A DNA stretch of 64,000 nucleotides from Dactylorhiza incarnata (GCA_033032865.1 JAWHQI010000273.1:1550001-1614000), one strand, 5' to 3'; shown: positions 35,889 through 47,610, numbered from the stretch's first letter. The notes: a model not told the origin generated them from the sequence alone. Translations and numbers: made by a program.

Positions 35889-35897
35889 CTATAAATA
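35889..35897 (+). promoter_or_regulatory. SIRE-B LTR TATA box
   Basis: CTATAAATA; the same box is conserved at 44613-44621 in the 3' LTR. It separates the U3 palindromes from the hairpin repeats, placing the latter in the transcript leader. Confidence 0.7.
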
Positions 35898-36294
35898 AGA
35901 AGGAGGTCGGCAGAGAATGACAAGAAGCGATCCACCATATACATTTGAAAAAGAGGAAGAGCTCCCAAGTGAAGAGTGAGAAAATTGAGAAAAGAGATAG
36001 TGTGCTGCAGCAAAAGAAAAAGCCTTCATCTTCTCAAGCCATTCTGCTGCAAATTCTGAAAGCTCTCACAAAAGATAGAAAAGCTTACAATCTCCTTCTC
36101 ACTATATAAGAGAGATCATATTCACTATACTTGTGCTTCTAATCTTCTTGCTAGGAAGAAGATTCCTTCTTACATATATTGATCTCTGTTCTTCTACTTG
36201 TTCTACTTCTTCTTCTTCTTCTTATTTCATTTTCAAACTGTGTAAAAGAGTTTTTAGAATCTCTCTTCAAAAAATTCTGTTGTAGTGGTTCTAA

Positions 36295-36351
36295 GAGTCT
36301 CCTTATCAAAATACTCAGTCTGGTTCTAAGAGTCTCCTTATCAAAAGACTC
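36295..36351 (+). repeat. Hairpin repeat pair in SIRE-B leader
   Basis: Two units of GAGTCT, the 10-base loop CCTTATCAAA, then AGACTC (second unit, 36330-36351, perfect; first unit has ATACTC). The same pair is in the 3' LTR (about 45019-45075). Related LTRs at 56641-56796 and 57687-57844 carry more units. Confidence 0.85.
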
Positions 36352-36514
36352 AGTGCAAGTTAGTGAATTCCTACCAAGGGGGTAGAAGAGTGGACTACCC
36401 AAAGTTTGGGGAACCACTATATTTCCTTGTGTTGTGCTGTGATTTTCTTCTTGTTTTTCTTTTTTACTTGCTTAATTTTTGTTGGTGTGTGGGAAGCTTA
36501 AATCTGTGATTATT

Positions 36515-36555
<41 letters not shown>

Positions 36556-36637
36556 ATTGCACAAAATATTTTTAATCTCTATTCACCCCCCTCCCCCCTC
36601 TAGAGAATTCTAGTGAGGTTAACTGTGCACTTTCAAT

Positions 36638-36649
36638 TGGTATCAGAGC
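36638..36649 (+). other. SIRE-B primer-binding site (tRNA-iMet)
   Basis: TGGTATCAGAGC, a perfect complement of the initiator tRNA 3' end, two bases after the LTR. Confidence 0.9.
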
Positions 36650-36731
36650 TAGGTTGATCTAAAAAGGTTAACTCCTTGATCACAAAGATCCTACCTCTTA
36701 TATATATATATTTATAAAAATTATTTTTCAC

Positions 36732-38327
36732 ATGGCACAAATCAAAGATTATGCTTCCACCAGACCACCATGTGCAATCTTGAAAAGTTTGCAATTTGGA
36801 AAACAAGAAGTAGGATTTATATGAATTCTATTGATGAAGAATTATTTGATGTTATTATGACAAGTCCTCCCAAGCCATTCAAGAAGGACTCAAGTGGAAA
36901 GGTCACACAAACACTTGCTCCAAAGGCTGAATGGACAGATGAAGAAAAGAAAGCTCAAGCATGTGATGCCAAGGCTATGAATATCTTAGTCTCAACCCTC
37001 TCAGATGAAATCTTCCAAAAGATTGCTGAATATGAGTCAGCTAAGGAAATATGGGAAGCTCTCAATAAAATGGTAGAAGGGAGTGCTGATGAGAGGAAGG
37101 ATAAAAAGGCATTACTTATCTCTCAATATGAAAACTTCCAGCAGAAAGAAAATGAAAGTGTTGCTGACAAATGATGAAGAGCTGATCAGTCTACTCGCCA
37201 GAAGGTTCAAGAAGTGGATCAAAACAGAAGGATCCAGAAGGAGAGACTCAAGAACCAGGTATGACAAAACTCCTAATAAAGAGATTATATGTTACTCTTG
37301 CAGGGAACCTGGACACATTGCACCTGAATGTCCTAAAGTGATCAGTAATAAGAAAGATATGAAAAGAACAGATCTAAAGAAGAAGAAGAAGAAGAAAGAG
37401 AAAGGGTTCATTGCTCAATCATGGAGTGATTCAGAATCTGAAGGGAGTACCTCATCTGAAGATGATCAAGAAAAGGCTAAGCAAGAGGAAACCTGTTTGA
37501 TGGCTACTGAAAAGCCTGAAGATACATCTCTGGTAAATATATTTGATGATATAGATTTCTCTTCCACTGATTTCAAAAATAGTTTCAAAGGATTCTGTTT
37601 AGATCTAGTCAAATCTGAGAAAGAGGTAAAGGAACTAAGAAATGAACTAAACAATCTCAAACAAATAAATACACAACATAAAAACTATGAGCTCAGTCTA
37701 GGACTCTCAGAGGAACAACTAAATAAAATCAATACGGAAAATCAAGCACTAAGAAATGAGCTAGCAAAGGCAAAAGCTTTTGAAGACTCTCTAAATGGCA
37801 GAAGTCAGAAGCTCAAGAATATCTCTAACAATCTCACTGATAGATTTAGACAACTAGAATATAACACTGACTTAGAACCCAAACCTCAATCACCCAGCAA
37901 ATCTATCTGGAGACATCCTATTCACTTCACTAGGGAGAATCATTTGACAGGAGAAAGATCACAAGAAAATTCAGAAACAACCACTGTGTTTAACAAAAAT
38001 AGTCCCACTATGTATAAAGGAATCCTAGGAAAATATCCTCAGAAAAGAAACAAACTTGCGTCGAATCATTATCGACGTGCGTCTAGTTCTACTCAACGCA
38101 ACTCAAACAATGCATCGATTTCTAATCAACGCAGACACCAAAATGCGTCGACTCCCAATCGACGCAATCTCTCCTATGCTTCGACTAAAAGTAACCACAG
38201 AATGAAGGAAGCGTCGACTTCCACTCAACGCAACTTTAAACATACGTCGAATTCATATCAACGTAACCAATCTAAAATATGTCTCCTCTTCCAAAAAGTC
38301 TTCTCAATCCATTTCCTTTTATTATGA
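36732..38327 (+). pseudogene. SIRE-B Gag, frameshifted and internally deleted
   Basis: ATG at 36732 (MAQIKDYAS). A single base is missing near 36770, compared with the related copy at 58215. The capsid segment (FAIWKTRSRIYMNSIDEE; KEIWEALNKMVEG) then runs to 37174, where about 300 bp of the capsid core are deleted, and the frame 37083-38327 carries the rest: zinc knuckle CYSCREPGHIAPEC, a Lys-rich run, an acidic Ser-rich stretch, a predicted coiled coil (KSEKEVKELRNELNNL) and a repetitive Arg/Asn/Ser tail. That tail (38056-38270) is encoded by repeated GCGTCGA/TCGACGC-type DNA, the same motif as in U3. Long coiled-coil Gags are usual for Sireviruses. Confidence 0.9.
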
Positions 38328-38492
38328 ACACTATTTATGCAACATTACCAAAGACAATTGGTATGATAAGCCAATACCCCTAAAGGAGGAAGGATATTCT
38401 GAAAAACCCACTTATTCTTTCATTAGACCTTTCACTGATGGGAAGAAGGGACCCCAGCTTAGGAGGGTCCAAACTAATGCTTAAAATTTTAT

Positions 38493-41400
38493 GTGCAGAT
38501 GTATCACATCTCCAGGCTGGTGTGGTACTTGGAAATTGGATGCTCCATGCACATGACAGGGTACAAAAACCTATTAATCAATTTTGAGGATAGACTTGGA
38601 CCACCAGTGACTTTTGGAGATTCTAGCTGTGGCCAAACCAGGGGCTTTGGAGATTTCAAAGAAGGGAAAGTCACCTTCAAGAATGTGGCAGTAGTCAAAG
38701 GACTGAAGCACAATCTGATAAGTATAAGTCAGATATGTGATAGTGGTATGTTTGAGGTAAAATTCACCACACTATTTTGCCATATTATTGATATCAAGAC
38801 TGGTGCCATAGTACTCAATGGAATTAGAAAAGGGAAGGTATATATAGTAGACTTTAGCTCCTCACCCACAGAAGTTTGTTTGTTCAACAATATTATTAAT
38901 AAAAGTGAATTATGGCATAGGAGACTGGGTCATCTAAACCACAAAACCATTAGTAAATTATCAAAGAATAACCTAGTCAGAGGCCTACCAAAGGGTAGAT
39001 TCCCTAAGGACTCTCCATGCAGACCTTGCCAACTAGCAAAACAGACCAAGTCATCCTTCAAACCAATTGGTACGGATGACTCCCCTAGGATCCTCTACTT
39101 ACTGCACATGGATCTCTTTGGTCCCATATCCACTCAAAGCTTAGGTGAAAAGTCTTATACCTTAGTCATTGTAGATGACTATTTTAGGTTCAGCTGGGTA
39201 TTCTTTCTAAAAGCTAAGTCTGAAACCCATAAGATTCTCTAAAAATTCATAAGACAGATTCAATCTGAGTTCAATACTCATGTTTCAATCATCAGGAGTG
39301 ATCATGGGACTGAATTTGAAAATCAGTCAATGAGTAGTTTCTGTGAGGATATAGGTATTAAACAAAGTTTTTCAGCCCCTAGAACTCCTCAACAAAATGG
39401 AGTTGCTGAAAGAAAGAATAGAACTTTAATTGAATCAGGAAGGACCTTACTTGCAGAATCAGGATTACCAAAAACCTTCTGGGCTGAAGCAGTCAACACT
39501 GCAAACTATGTTCTAAATAGAAGCCTCATACACAAAACTAAGTCAAAAACTCCATATGAGCTCCTAAAGGGAAAAACACCCATTGTTAAATACTTTAAAA
39601 TCTTTGGATGTGCTTGCTTTATCTTAAATAATGGGAAGGATCATCTTGCCAAGTTTGACAAGAAGTCTGATGATGGAATATTTCTTGGGTACTCATCATC
39701 TAGTAAAGCTTATAGATACTATAACAGGAGAACTCTCAGAATTGAAGAATCTATGCACATTATATTTGATGAAACTAACATGCTGTTTAAGGGGGAGGAA
39801 ACATCCACCAATCCTTTTCCACAGGAAAATAGCAGCATAGAGACTCAGCTTGAACAACTGACTCTAGAGAACAGAGATACTGGGAAAAAAAACCAGCTAC
39901 AGGAACCAAGTGAGGAGTCTGAACAAGAGCATGAAGATGGTTCAGAGAAGAGCAATCAAAACCAACTCCCACAAGAGAACATAGTTCAGGAAGAACAGTT
40001 TGACAATGATCCCATTGTTAATGAGGAAGAAGAGCATCTGATAAATTCAAGCAGGACAGGGATCAATCTGAAAAATCATCCATAATCCCAAGTAATTGGA
40101 GACCCCAATACTGGAGTAAGAACAAGACACCAAGTCTCAAATGGGATGATGCTCCAATGCTTCTTATCTCAAGTTGAACCAAAGAAGTTTGAGGAAGCAA
40201 ATTGTGATCCTCACTGGATTATAGCCATGCAAGAAGAACTAAGCCAATTTGAGAGAAACAAAGTGTGGAACTTAGTTGAGAGACCAAGAAACTACCCAGT
40301 TATTGGTACAAAATGGGTATACAGAAACAAACTAGATTCCACTGGAGTAATTGTCAGGAACAAGGCAAGACTTGTAGCACAAGGATACAGACAAGAAGAA
40401 GGAATAGACTACAATCAAACCTTTGCTCCAGTAGCAAGATTGGAAGCAATCAGACTCTTTATTTCCTATGCAGCCTTCATGAAGATGAAAGTCAACCAGA
40501 TGGATGTCAAGAGTGCTTTTCTGAATGGTGACCTTCAAGAAGAGGTGTATGTAGAGCAACCACCAGGTTTTGTCAATCCATCCTCACCTAACTTTGTTTA
40601 TAGACTTAACAAAGCACTTTATGGTCTTAAGCAAGCACCTAGATCCTGGTATGAAACTCTCTCCAACTTTCTTTTAGAAAATTCTTTTGAAAGAGGAAAA
40701 GTAGATAAAACACTTTTTACTAGAACCCATAAAAATCAACTCCTTCTTGTTCAAATCTATGTAGATGACATCATCTTTAGCTCAACTCATCCCAAACTTT
40801 GTAAAAGATTTGCTAATCTAGTCCAATCAAAATTTGAAATGAGTAGTATGGGAGAACTCTCTTATTTCTTAGGACTACAGGTGAAACAAAGCAGTGAGGG
40901 AATCTTTATCTCACAATCTAAATACACTAAAGAATTAATCAAAAAGTTTGGTATGGAATCAGCTTCTACCATGAAAACACCTATGGCAACTAATGCCATT
41001 ATAGAAAAAGATGATAAGGGAAAATAAGTAGATCAAAAGACATATAGGGCAATCATAGGATCCCTTCTCTATCTAACAGCTAGCAGACCTGACATTATGT
41101 TTGCAACCTGCATATGTGCTAGATTTCAGGTTGATCCAAAAGAATCCCATCTCACCTCTGTAAAAAGGATTCTTAGATACCTAAAGGGAACACCTGAACT
41201 AGGTCTGTGGTACTCAGCAGAAACAAATTTTGAATTAATAGGATTCTCAGATGCAGACTATGCTGGATGTAGGGTTGATAGAAAAAGCACATCTGGTACT
41301 TGCCAATTCCTAGGTGACAGATTAATATCATGGTTCAGTAAGAAACAAACTTCAGTCTCAACCTCAACAGCTGAAGCTGAATATATAGCTGCTGGGAGCT

Positions 41401-41704
41401 GTTGTTCATAAATTCTCTGGATGCAAAATCAGCTTCTTGACTCTAAATTGGAAGTCAACAACTCTAAAATTTATTGTGATAGCTCTAGTGCCATATCCAT
41501 AGCATCCAACCCAGTCCTTCATAGTAGAACCAAACATATAGAGATCAGACATCAATTTCTTAGAGACAATGTAGAAAAAGTAAGATAACCTTAGAATATA
41601 TTCCTACAGATAGTCAAAGAGCAGATATTTTTACCAAGCCCTTAGATGAAACTAAGCATACTTACTTTATCAACACCGTGGGAATGCTTGATGGATGCTT
41701 GTAA
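38493..41704 (+). pseudogene. SIRE-B Pol (PR-INT-RT-RH), four stops and one frameshift
   Basis: One frame holds from 38493 to about 41585. Protease reads WYLEIGCSMHMTG, so the catalytic DSG is lost (EIG). The integrase finger (WHRRLGHLNH) and core (DLFGPIS, DHGTEFEN, PQQNGVAERKN) are complete. RT has YVDD at 40758-40769. RNase H has STAEAEYIAAGSCC and the end reads DIFTKPLDETKH before TAA at 41702-41704. In-frame stops are at 39240, 40083, 41025 and 41409, and a frameshift lies near 41585. Apart from these the domains can be read right through, consistent with a fairly recent insertion. Confidence 0.92.
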
Positions 41705-42150
41705 ACATCATTGTTGGGGAAATCTAAAAGAGATCAGAAAAACTAAGCAAGTACATACAGACACGTCGATTACCTATCGACGCACCGTTGATAGGAACTC
41801 GACGGTAGCATTGATTTCTTAAATACAAAGATACGTCGATCCCTTATCGACGCACCGTCGATCTAATATCGACGCAAGTCTACGACCACGTCGACAGGAC
41901 ATTAGGCTGACAATGTTTCGACGGAGCGTCGACTCCATATTGACACATACGTCGGCATCAATGACCAACGTCACAGATGCTCCGACATATCGACCATGCG
42001 TCGATTCCAATTCAACGTAACGTCGACTTCATAATAAAACTCTAAACAAATATTCCCTTCTTCTTTTGACGATTGGTTAACTAATATACCTTGATTTCTA
42101 TTTCCTTTTCGACGTTTCACCTCCTTTAAATAACACCTCTTATTTCATAA
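41705..42150 (+). repeat. SIRE-B pol-ORF3 spacer with GTCGA motifs
   Basis: No gene. ACGTCGA, GCGTCGA and TCGACGC-like motifs occur about fifteen times in 41761-42030 and again near 42110. They match the motif family in the LTR U3 and in the gag tail. Confidence 0.8.
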
Positions 42151-43881
42151 CTCATACTCTCCCAACCCGCCAAAATCTTGGCGCCAACCCCTGCTCAATC
42201 TGCTCTCCTCAAAACAATAAACGATGCTCTGGAACAACTTCTGAATGACTTCCAGACACGTCTGACCACCTTCTCCAATGAGTGCGCCGATATGCTCACC
42301 ACCTGTGAAGCCAAATTGGCCAGCCTCTCTGCCTCTCTTCCTGAGCTTCATGTTCTTCTTCAAGAACAACCTCTGTCGCCAAAGGGGTTTACATCCTTTC
42401 TGAAGGATATAAACCAGGGGGAGAGTTGCTCCAGAAACCCTCCTATCCAGGTTTTTCTTAAAGCTCAGGGCTAACTCTTCTCCAATCTCTAAATACTATC
42501 CTTAAGTATTAAATCAACTTCATTTTTCTTACCATAGGCTCAAATCTTCTCCAATCATTCTGATTACACCTTCAACAAACACCTTGGCGAATCCTCCTCC
42601 TATCATACAGAAGGAGATCATGCTGTGGATTCAGCATTCAGAGTAGATGCCCCATATGTTCAGGGGGAGATTGTTGCAGTACAGAATATAGAAGTCCAGG
42701 GGGAGGAAGAAACAACTTTTTCTGATGACCTAAAAGGGCAAGTCTGGATTGAGGCACCCTTGTGTGTGGAAGAATATCAGCATCATTCTCCTGGCTTCTC
42801 TGCCAGCTATATCAAACTGAAGACACCCTTACTTGAGGATATTCCTGCAGAGGACAGTTTGCCTGCTGTTCCCTCTCCTACAAAAGTCCCTTCTCCACCT
42901 CCACCTTCTAAAGAGAAAACTACATCTCCACCTCTGCCTCTTCCACCACTTCAACCTCCATCTCTACCTCCTCTACTACCTTTACCTCCACAAAAGCTAT
43001 CTAAGGAAAAACCAAGAGGACAAATGAAAAGAAAAAGTGAAGCCATCCCTCATTGGCAAAAATTTTCCAAAGAAGAAAGAAAAGAATATGCAAAGGAAAA
43101 GAAATATAGAAAGGTTGTTGAGGAGATAAAGAGGTTTGAAAAAATGCCTAATATCACTCCTAACAGTCCTGTAAAGGAGTACCATGATCCTGACATGGAA
43201 AAGTTGCATGAAGAAATGAGAGAAAGAGAGCTGTATGAATATGAAGCAGCTATGAAAGAAGTAGAAGATAAGAGGAATGTCTGGTTGGAAAAGATCAAGA
43301 AGGGGATGACTAAAGAACAGATTCTTGCAGAATCTTCCATCAAACTTCCAAAGAAATTGTTTGATGTTGAAAATTATCAAAAGAAAAATCCTCAGGCAGG
43401 GCTCATCCTAGAAAAAGGACAAAAACACAAGAGGGCTGTAGGGTGTGCAGAAGATATCTACATTCCCTATAAGAAGACCAAAAGACCTGCAAGATTAGAC
43501 AAATGGCATGACTCACCCTAGAAAGGGAAAGGAAAAATGACTGAGATCCCTGAGAAACAGCAATCAGAGAAGAGAAAATATAGGCCAAAGGTTGACAACA
43601 AAGGACCACCTGAGCCCAAGCCTACTCAAAAGAAACCTCAAAACATTACAATTGAGATGATTGATGAAAAGGCAGCTATTATCATCAGCAAGGGCTATTA
43701 TATAAATGATACTCTCCCTGATGCTGACAAAGTCCTGGAGAAACTGCACACAATCATCAGAAATGTCCAAGAGCATCCTGATAGAGCCAGGGGCTATATT
43801 TTTGATGCTATTGAAAATTTATCTAGAAAACTCTATTCTGCTTTTGTCAATTTCATGTATAATAAGAAGTTTCTAGTTTAA
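42151..43881 (+). pseudogene. SIRE-B ORF3 (env-like) with probable 87-bp intron
   Basis: Reading frame after pol, as in Sireviruses. Exon-like part 1 is open 42151-42450; no ATG begins it (TTG at 42178; ATC at 42175 sits where an ATG could have been). Part 2, 42538-43521, is in the same frame after an 87-bp gap. It has an acidic N-terminal region, a Pro-rich domain (about 42868-43000), Lys-rich and predicted coiled-coil regions (EEMRERELYEYEAAMKEVE) and a basic patch. A single TAG at 43519-43521 separates it from 43522-43881, still in frame, which ends at a TAA. I see no signal peptide or clear transmembrane segment. The Pro-rich plus coiled-coil architecture is known for Sirevirus ORF3; its role is not established, and an envelope function is not shown here. 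Confidence 0.75.
42451..42537 (+). other. Candidate intron in SIRE-B ORF3
   Basis: Starts CAG|GTTTTT and ends TTTTTCTTACCATAG|GC, with a pyrimidine-rich 3' end and AT-rich interior. It is 87 bp (a multiple of three), phase 0, and contains two in-frame stops (42472 and 42535). Removal joins two open frames in register. Confidence 0.55.
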
Positions 43882-44010
43882 ATCTTGTGAAAGACAATTA
43901 CTTGTTATATGATTTCTTCTGATTGCTTAGCATATTTCCTCTCTATATAAATGCCTTGCTTTGTTGATTAAAAGCTGATACAATTTCTCTCTATATAGGG
44001 TTAAGGCAAA

Positions 44011-44021
44011 TATGGGGAGAT
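44011..44021 (+). other. SIRE-B polypurine tract
   Basis: TATGGGGAGAT directly before the 3' LTR at 44022. Confidence 0.85.
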
Positions 44022-45338
44022 TGTTGGGGAAATGATTTATCTTAACCCCTAGAATTGAGTAGAACATAAATTCTAAGTATGAAAAATTAGGCTAAGTAAA
44101 TATGCGTCGAATAGTATTCGATGCAACGTCGAAATATAGTCGACGTTTCTCTCAGAATGAGTCGAAGTAACTCTTAGAAGAACTCGACGTAATCATAGTC
44201 GACGTACCTCTGACTTCTAGTCGACGCATTTGATAAAGTCGACGCACCTTTGTCGATGCACCTTCCTTATTCTCTTCTCGACGTCCAGCCAGGATGAAAT
44301 CGACGTTTACGTCGAATAGTAATCGACGCACGTCAATATCTATAAGAAATTCAAAAACACGCCAGATCTCTTTCCTTCTTTCTGTAGATCTGATTTTTGT
44401 GGAATGATATTATTCTTTTGTAGCGGTTCTGAATCAGCCTTTCCTTCTATTTGATTCTTGGCTAATTTGATTAAGATTATTATGGATATGATTTGAAATC
44501 AGAATGAATTCTTTTCCTTCTACAGAAATATTGATTATGGAAACTCATATCTCCTTCTATTTCTATGTTTGCTAATTGATTATTCCCTTTTAGCAATATA
44601 TTTTAAACAGATCTATAAATAAGAAGGAGGTCGGCAGAGAATGACAAGAAGCGATCCACCATATACATTTGAAAAAGAGGAAGAGCTCCCAAGTGAAGAG
44701 TGAGAAAATTGAGAAAAGAGATAGTGTGCTGCAGCAAAAGAAAAAGCCTTCATCTTCTCAAGCCATTCTGCTGCAAATTCTGAAAGCTCTCACAAAAGAG
44801 ACAAAAGCTTACAATCTCCTTCTCACTATAGAAGAGAGATCATATTCACTATACTTGTGCTTCTAATCTTCTTGCTAGGAAGAAGATTCCTTCTTACATA
44901 TATTGATCTCTGTTCTTCTACTTGTTCTACTTCTTCTTCATATTCTTATTTCATTTTCAAACCGTGTAAAAGAGTTTTTAGAATCTCTCTTCAAAAAATT
45001 CTGTTGTAGTGGTTCTAAGAGTCTCCTTATCAAAATACTCAGTCTGGTTCTAAGAGTCTCCTTATCAAAAGACTCAGTGCAAGTTAGTGAATTCCTACCA
45101 AGGGGGTAGAAGAGTGGACTACCCAAAGTTTGGGGAACCACTATATTTCCTTGTGTTGTGCTGTGATTTTCTTCTTGTTTTTCTTTTTTACTTGCTTAAA
45201 TTTTGTTGGTGTGTGGGAAGCTTAAATCTGTGATTATTACACATATATATATATATATATATATAATTGCACAAAGTATTTTTAATCTCTATTCACCCCC
45301 CTCTAGAGAATTCTAGTGAGGTTAACTGTGCACTTTCA
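44022..45338 (+). mobile_element. SIRE-B 3' LTR (1317 bp)
   Basis: Same ends as the 5' LTR and collinear with it (offset 8724 until the microsatellite). It is shorter because the (CA)n run is nearly absent and one C-tract copy is missing. The palindrome at 44104-44124 has one arm altered (GATGC for GACGC). Followed by the AGGTA duplication. Confidence 0.95.
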
Positions 45339-45343
45339 AGGTA
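45339..45343. repeat. SIRE-B right target duplication AGGTA
   Basis: Perfect match to 35293-35297. Confidence 0.95.
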
Positions 45344-45931
45344 GTAAATCGCGAGATTAAACGCATTTTGGAGAAAACTGTTTCGTTGAATAGGAAAGAT
45401 TGGTCCTTCAAACTCGACGACGCGTTGTGGGCATATCGTACAGCGTACAAGACCGCTATCGGTTGCACGCCCTATCGATTAGTCTACGACAAAGCGTGCC
45501 ATTTACCGGTAGAGTTAGAGCATCGCACTTTTTGGGCCTTAAAATTTTTAAATCTCGATTCGAACTTAGCCTCTGTGAATAGGAAATTCCAACTAAATGA
45601 ACTCGATGAATGGCGTGCGAACGCTTATGCGTGTAATAAATTTGATAAGGAGCGTTCTAAGTTCTACCTTGATCGCAAAATAAAATTTCCCCAAACATTT
45701 ACTCCGGGCGATCTTGTCCTTCTTTATAATTCCTGCCTTCGTCTTTTTCCGGGTAAGCTAAAATCCCGATGGTCCGTCCCCTTCGAAGTCAAAGAGGTTT
45801 GGCCTTATGGGACCGTTATTATCCCCCACCACGAAAAAGGCAAAGTTAAAGTCAATGAGCATCGTTTAAAACTTTATATTGCGGGCGATCTAGTGGGCGA
45901 TACTATCAAATCCTTAACCTTCCCCAATTTA
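45344..45931 (+). pseudogene. Athila-like integrase, C-terminal part
   Basis: Continues the gypsy integrase after the SIRE-B insertion. It has the end of the core ([33 protein letters not shown]), [19 protein letters not shown], and the C-terminal domain with [20 protein letters not shown]. It is open from 45368 to the stop at 45932-45934. The catalytic D,D,E region that should lie between 35275 and here is missing apart from its last residues. Confidence 0.9.
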
Positions 45932-45934
45932 TAA

Positions 45935-47610
45935 TCTCACCACACCAAATTCGTCAAGCTACATGACGGTAAATAGAGCGCTCGTGGGAGGCACCCCATA
46001 TTTATCTAATATTTTTTTTTGCTTTGTTCTTTTATATGTTTTTGCAGGGTTTCTTACGACCTCACTAGCTTTAATTCAGGGAAACCTTTTTGCTCCCTCT
46101 TTCCTTTTGTATATACTACACTTTTATTTTGTTTTTTTCTCTTCTTCATACTTACATTACAACATTGGGGACAATGCTGGATTTTAAGTATGGGGGTGTT
46201 TTACTGTTTTCATTTAAACAAACAAAAATTTTCAAAAAAATATTTTATTTCATAATTACCAAAGTTGTCAAAAAAAAACTCAAAAAACAATTCATAAACA
46301 AAAATATATAAGAGTTTTCCCCGTTTTATTCTGCATTTCATCTTGTTTACTTTTATAAATATAAACTTAAACAACACTACAAAAAAAATAAGAGTTTTCC
46401 CTATTTTATTCTGCATTTCATCTAGTTTACTTTTGTAAATATAAACTTAAACAAAACTACAAAAAAACCAAACAAAAAAAATTTAAAAACCACAAAAATA
46501 AAATTTTTTTTGCAAAACCCCAAAACTTTAAAAATAAAATAAAAATATAACTGAATAATATATTTAGTAGTTGCAAAACAAACCAAAACCAAAAAACTAA
46601 TAAAACCCTACTTTACTTTTTTTTCTTAAAAGCATTTAGTTTCGAGAATATTTGTTTGTGGATTTTCATAATCGCTAGTTTACTATTTGTTTGTTTATCT
46701 AAGATCAATAGATTTAAACGTTCGGGGTTAAGTTTTAAAGAATATCTTGTGTTTTTAATTTAAATAGTGGCTTTGTTTTCAAGCACTACTTCTACTAGCT
46801 AAAATAGAGGCATGTGTATTATATTGGCAAAACAACTTTAGACTGTAATTATCCCTACTTTATGTCTTTAGGAATCTAGGAATATTCAAATTACTAAGGT
46901 TGCTCTCAAACCTTTTTTTTTATTATTATAGAATTTCTCTTGAAAACCCCTTGTATACACCAATTTAGCATGGCAAATAAAAAATTTAAAGAAGAAAAAG
47001 ATCTTATGTCAATGGGAATAAGAATTCATTCCGTAAACATAGGCACTCAATAAAAACTTTAAATGATCTTATGTCAATGAGAATAAGATTTCGTTCCATA
47101 AACATAAGCATTGGGTTAATATAAAAACAAATGAATTAGCTTCCCCTCGTAAACCACGGGGACACCAAAGAAAGCTAAAACGAAGGGGTGAAAGAATAAA
47201 AACCATCACCCCTAATTCAAAAACTCTTCTTTTTGCCAAGGCTTTTTACCCCTTTTCCCTTAGCCAATTTATTGTTTCTAGTTTTAATTAAAAAAAATCA
47301 TTTGAGAGCATAATTAGTAACTTATTTTTTTCCTTCATGTTTCTTTAAACAAAGGTTCTTATAATTTCGATCTAATCTCGTTTACTAATGATTGCAATTT
47401 TGCTTGCTATTTGGTTAATTAAGAAGTGTTTTGGTTAAGACATTTCTTTCTACTTAAATCATTTGGATAATTTAGGACTTAACTCTTATTACTCCGAATT
47501 TTTATTATTCAGTCTCTTATGATTAAAATAAAATGATAGCTAAAAGTTAGAACTTATGTTAATCCCGTATAGATCTCTCTTACTTTTGCTCTAGAATAGC
47601 AAAAACTTAA
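45935..47610 (+). other. Athila-like 3' noncoding region
   Basis: AT-rich; no env or other frame that I can support. A PPT-like TAAGTATGGGGGTGT at about 46186-46200 precedes the real tract by 1.4 kb. Two small tandem repeats lie inside: an 80-bp pair (46308-46387, 46388-46467) and a 65-bp-spaced pair of GATCTTATGTCAATG segments (47000 and 47065). In Athila relatives this place holds an env-like gene or its remnants. Confidence 0.7.
46308..46467 (+). repeat. 80-bp tandem duplication
   Basis: ATAAGAGTTTTCC starts both copies (46308 and 46388); TTTTATTCTGCATTTCATC and ATAAACTTAAACAA recur at the same offsets. Only a few substitutions separate the copies. Confidence 0.9.

Larger units (their letters stand above)
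35298..36635 (+). mobile_element. SIRE-B 5' LTR (1338 bp)
   Basis: Begins TGTTGGGGAAATG and ends CACTTTCA, and pairs with 44022-45338 at very high identity. U3 carries palindromes built on GTCGA, including the perfect 10-bp arms GCGTCGAATA / TATTCGACGC at 35380-35400. A TATA box lies at 35889-35897. Two hairpin repeats lie at 36295-36351. A (CA)n(TA)n microsatellite (about 36515-36555) and a CCCCCCTCCCCCCTCTAGAG tail precede the end. Most difference between the two LTRs is microsatellite and C-tract length. Confidence 0.95.

Noticed and set aside
36638..36649. tRNA-like match to initiator methionine tRNA
   Set aside because: Only a 12-base complement to the tRNA 3' end; it is a primer-binding site, not a tRNA gene.
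42178..43881. ORF3 as a true viral envelope gene
   Set aside because: No signal peptide, fusion or membrane segment can be seen; only the position after pol fits.
44669..45109. Frames in the SIRE-B LTR (also at 35900-36417)
   Set aside because: Within LTR R/U5, duplicated with the LTR, no domain; Leu-rich stretches come from CTT repeats.
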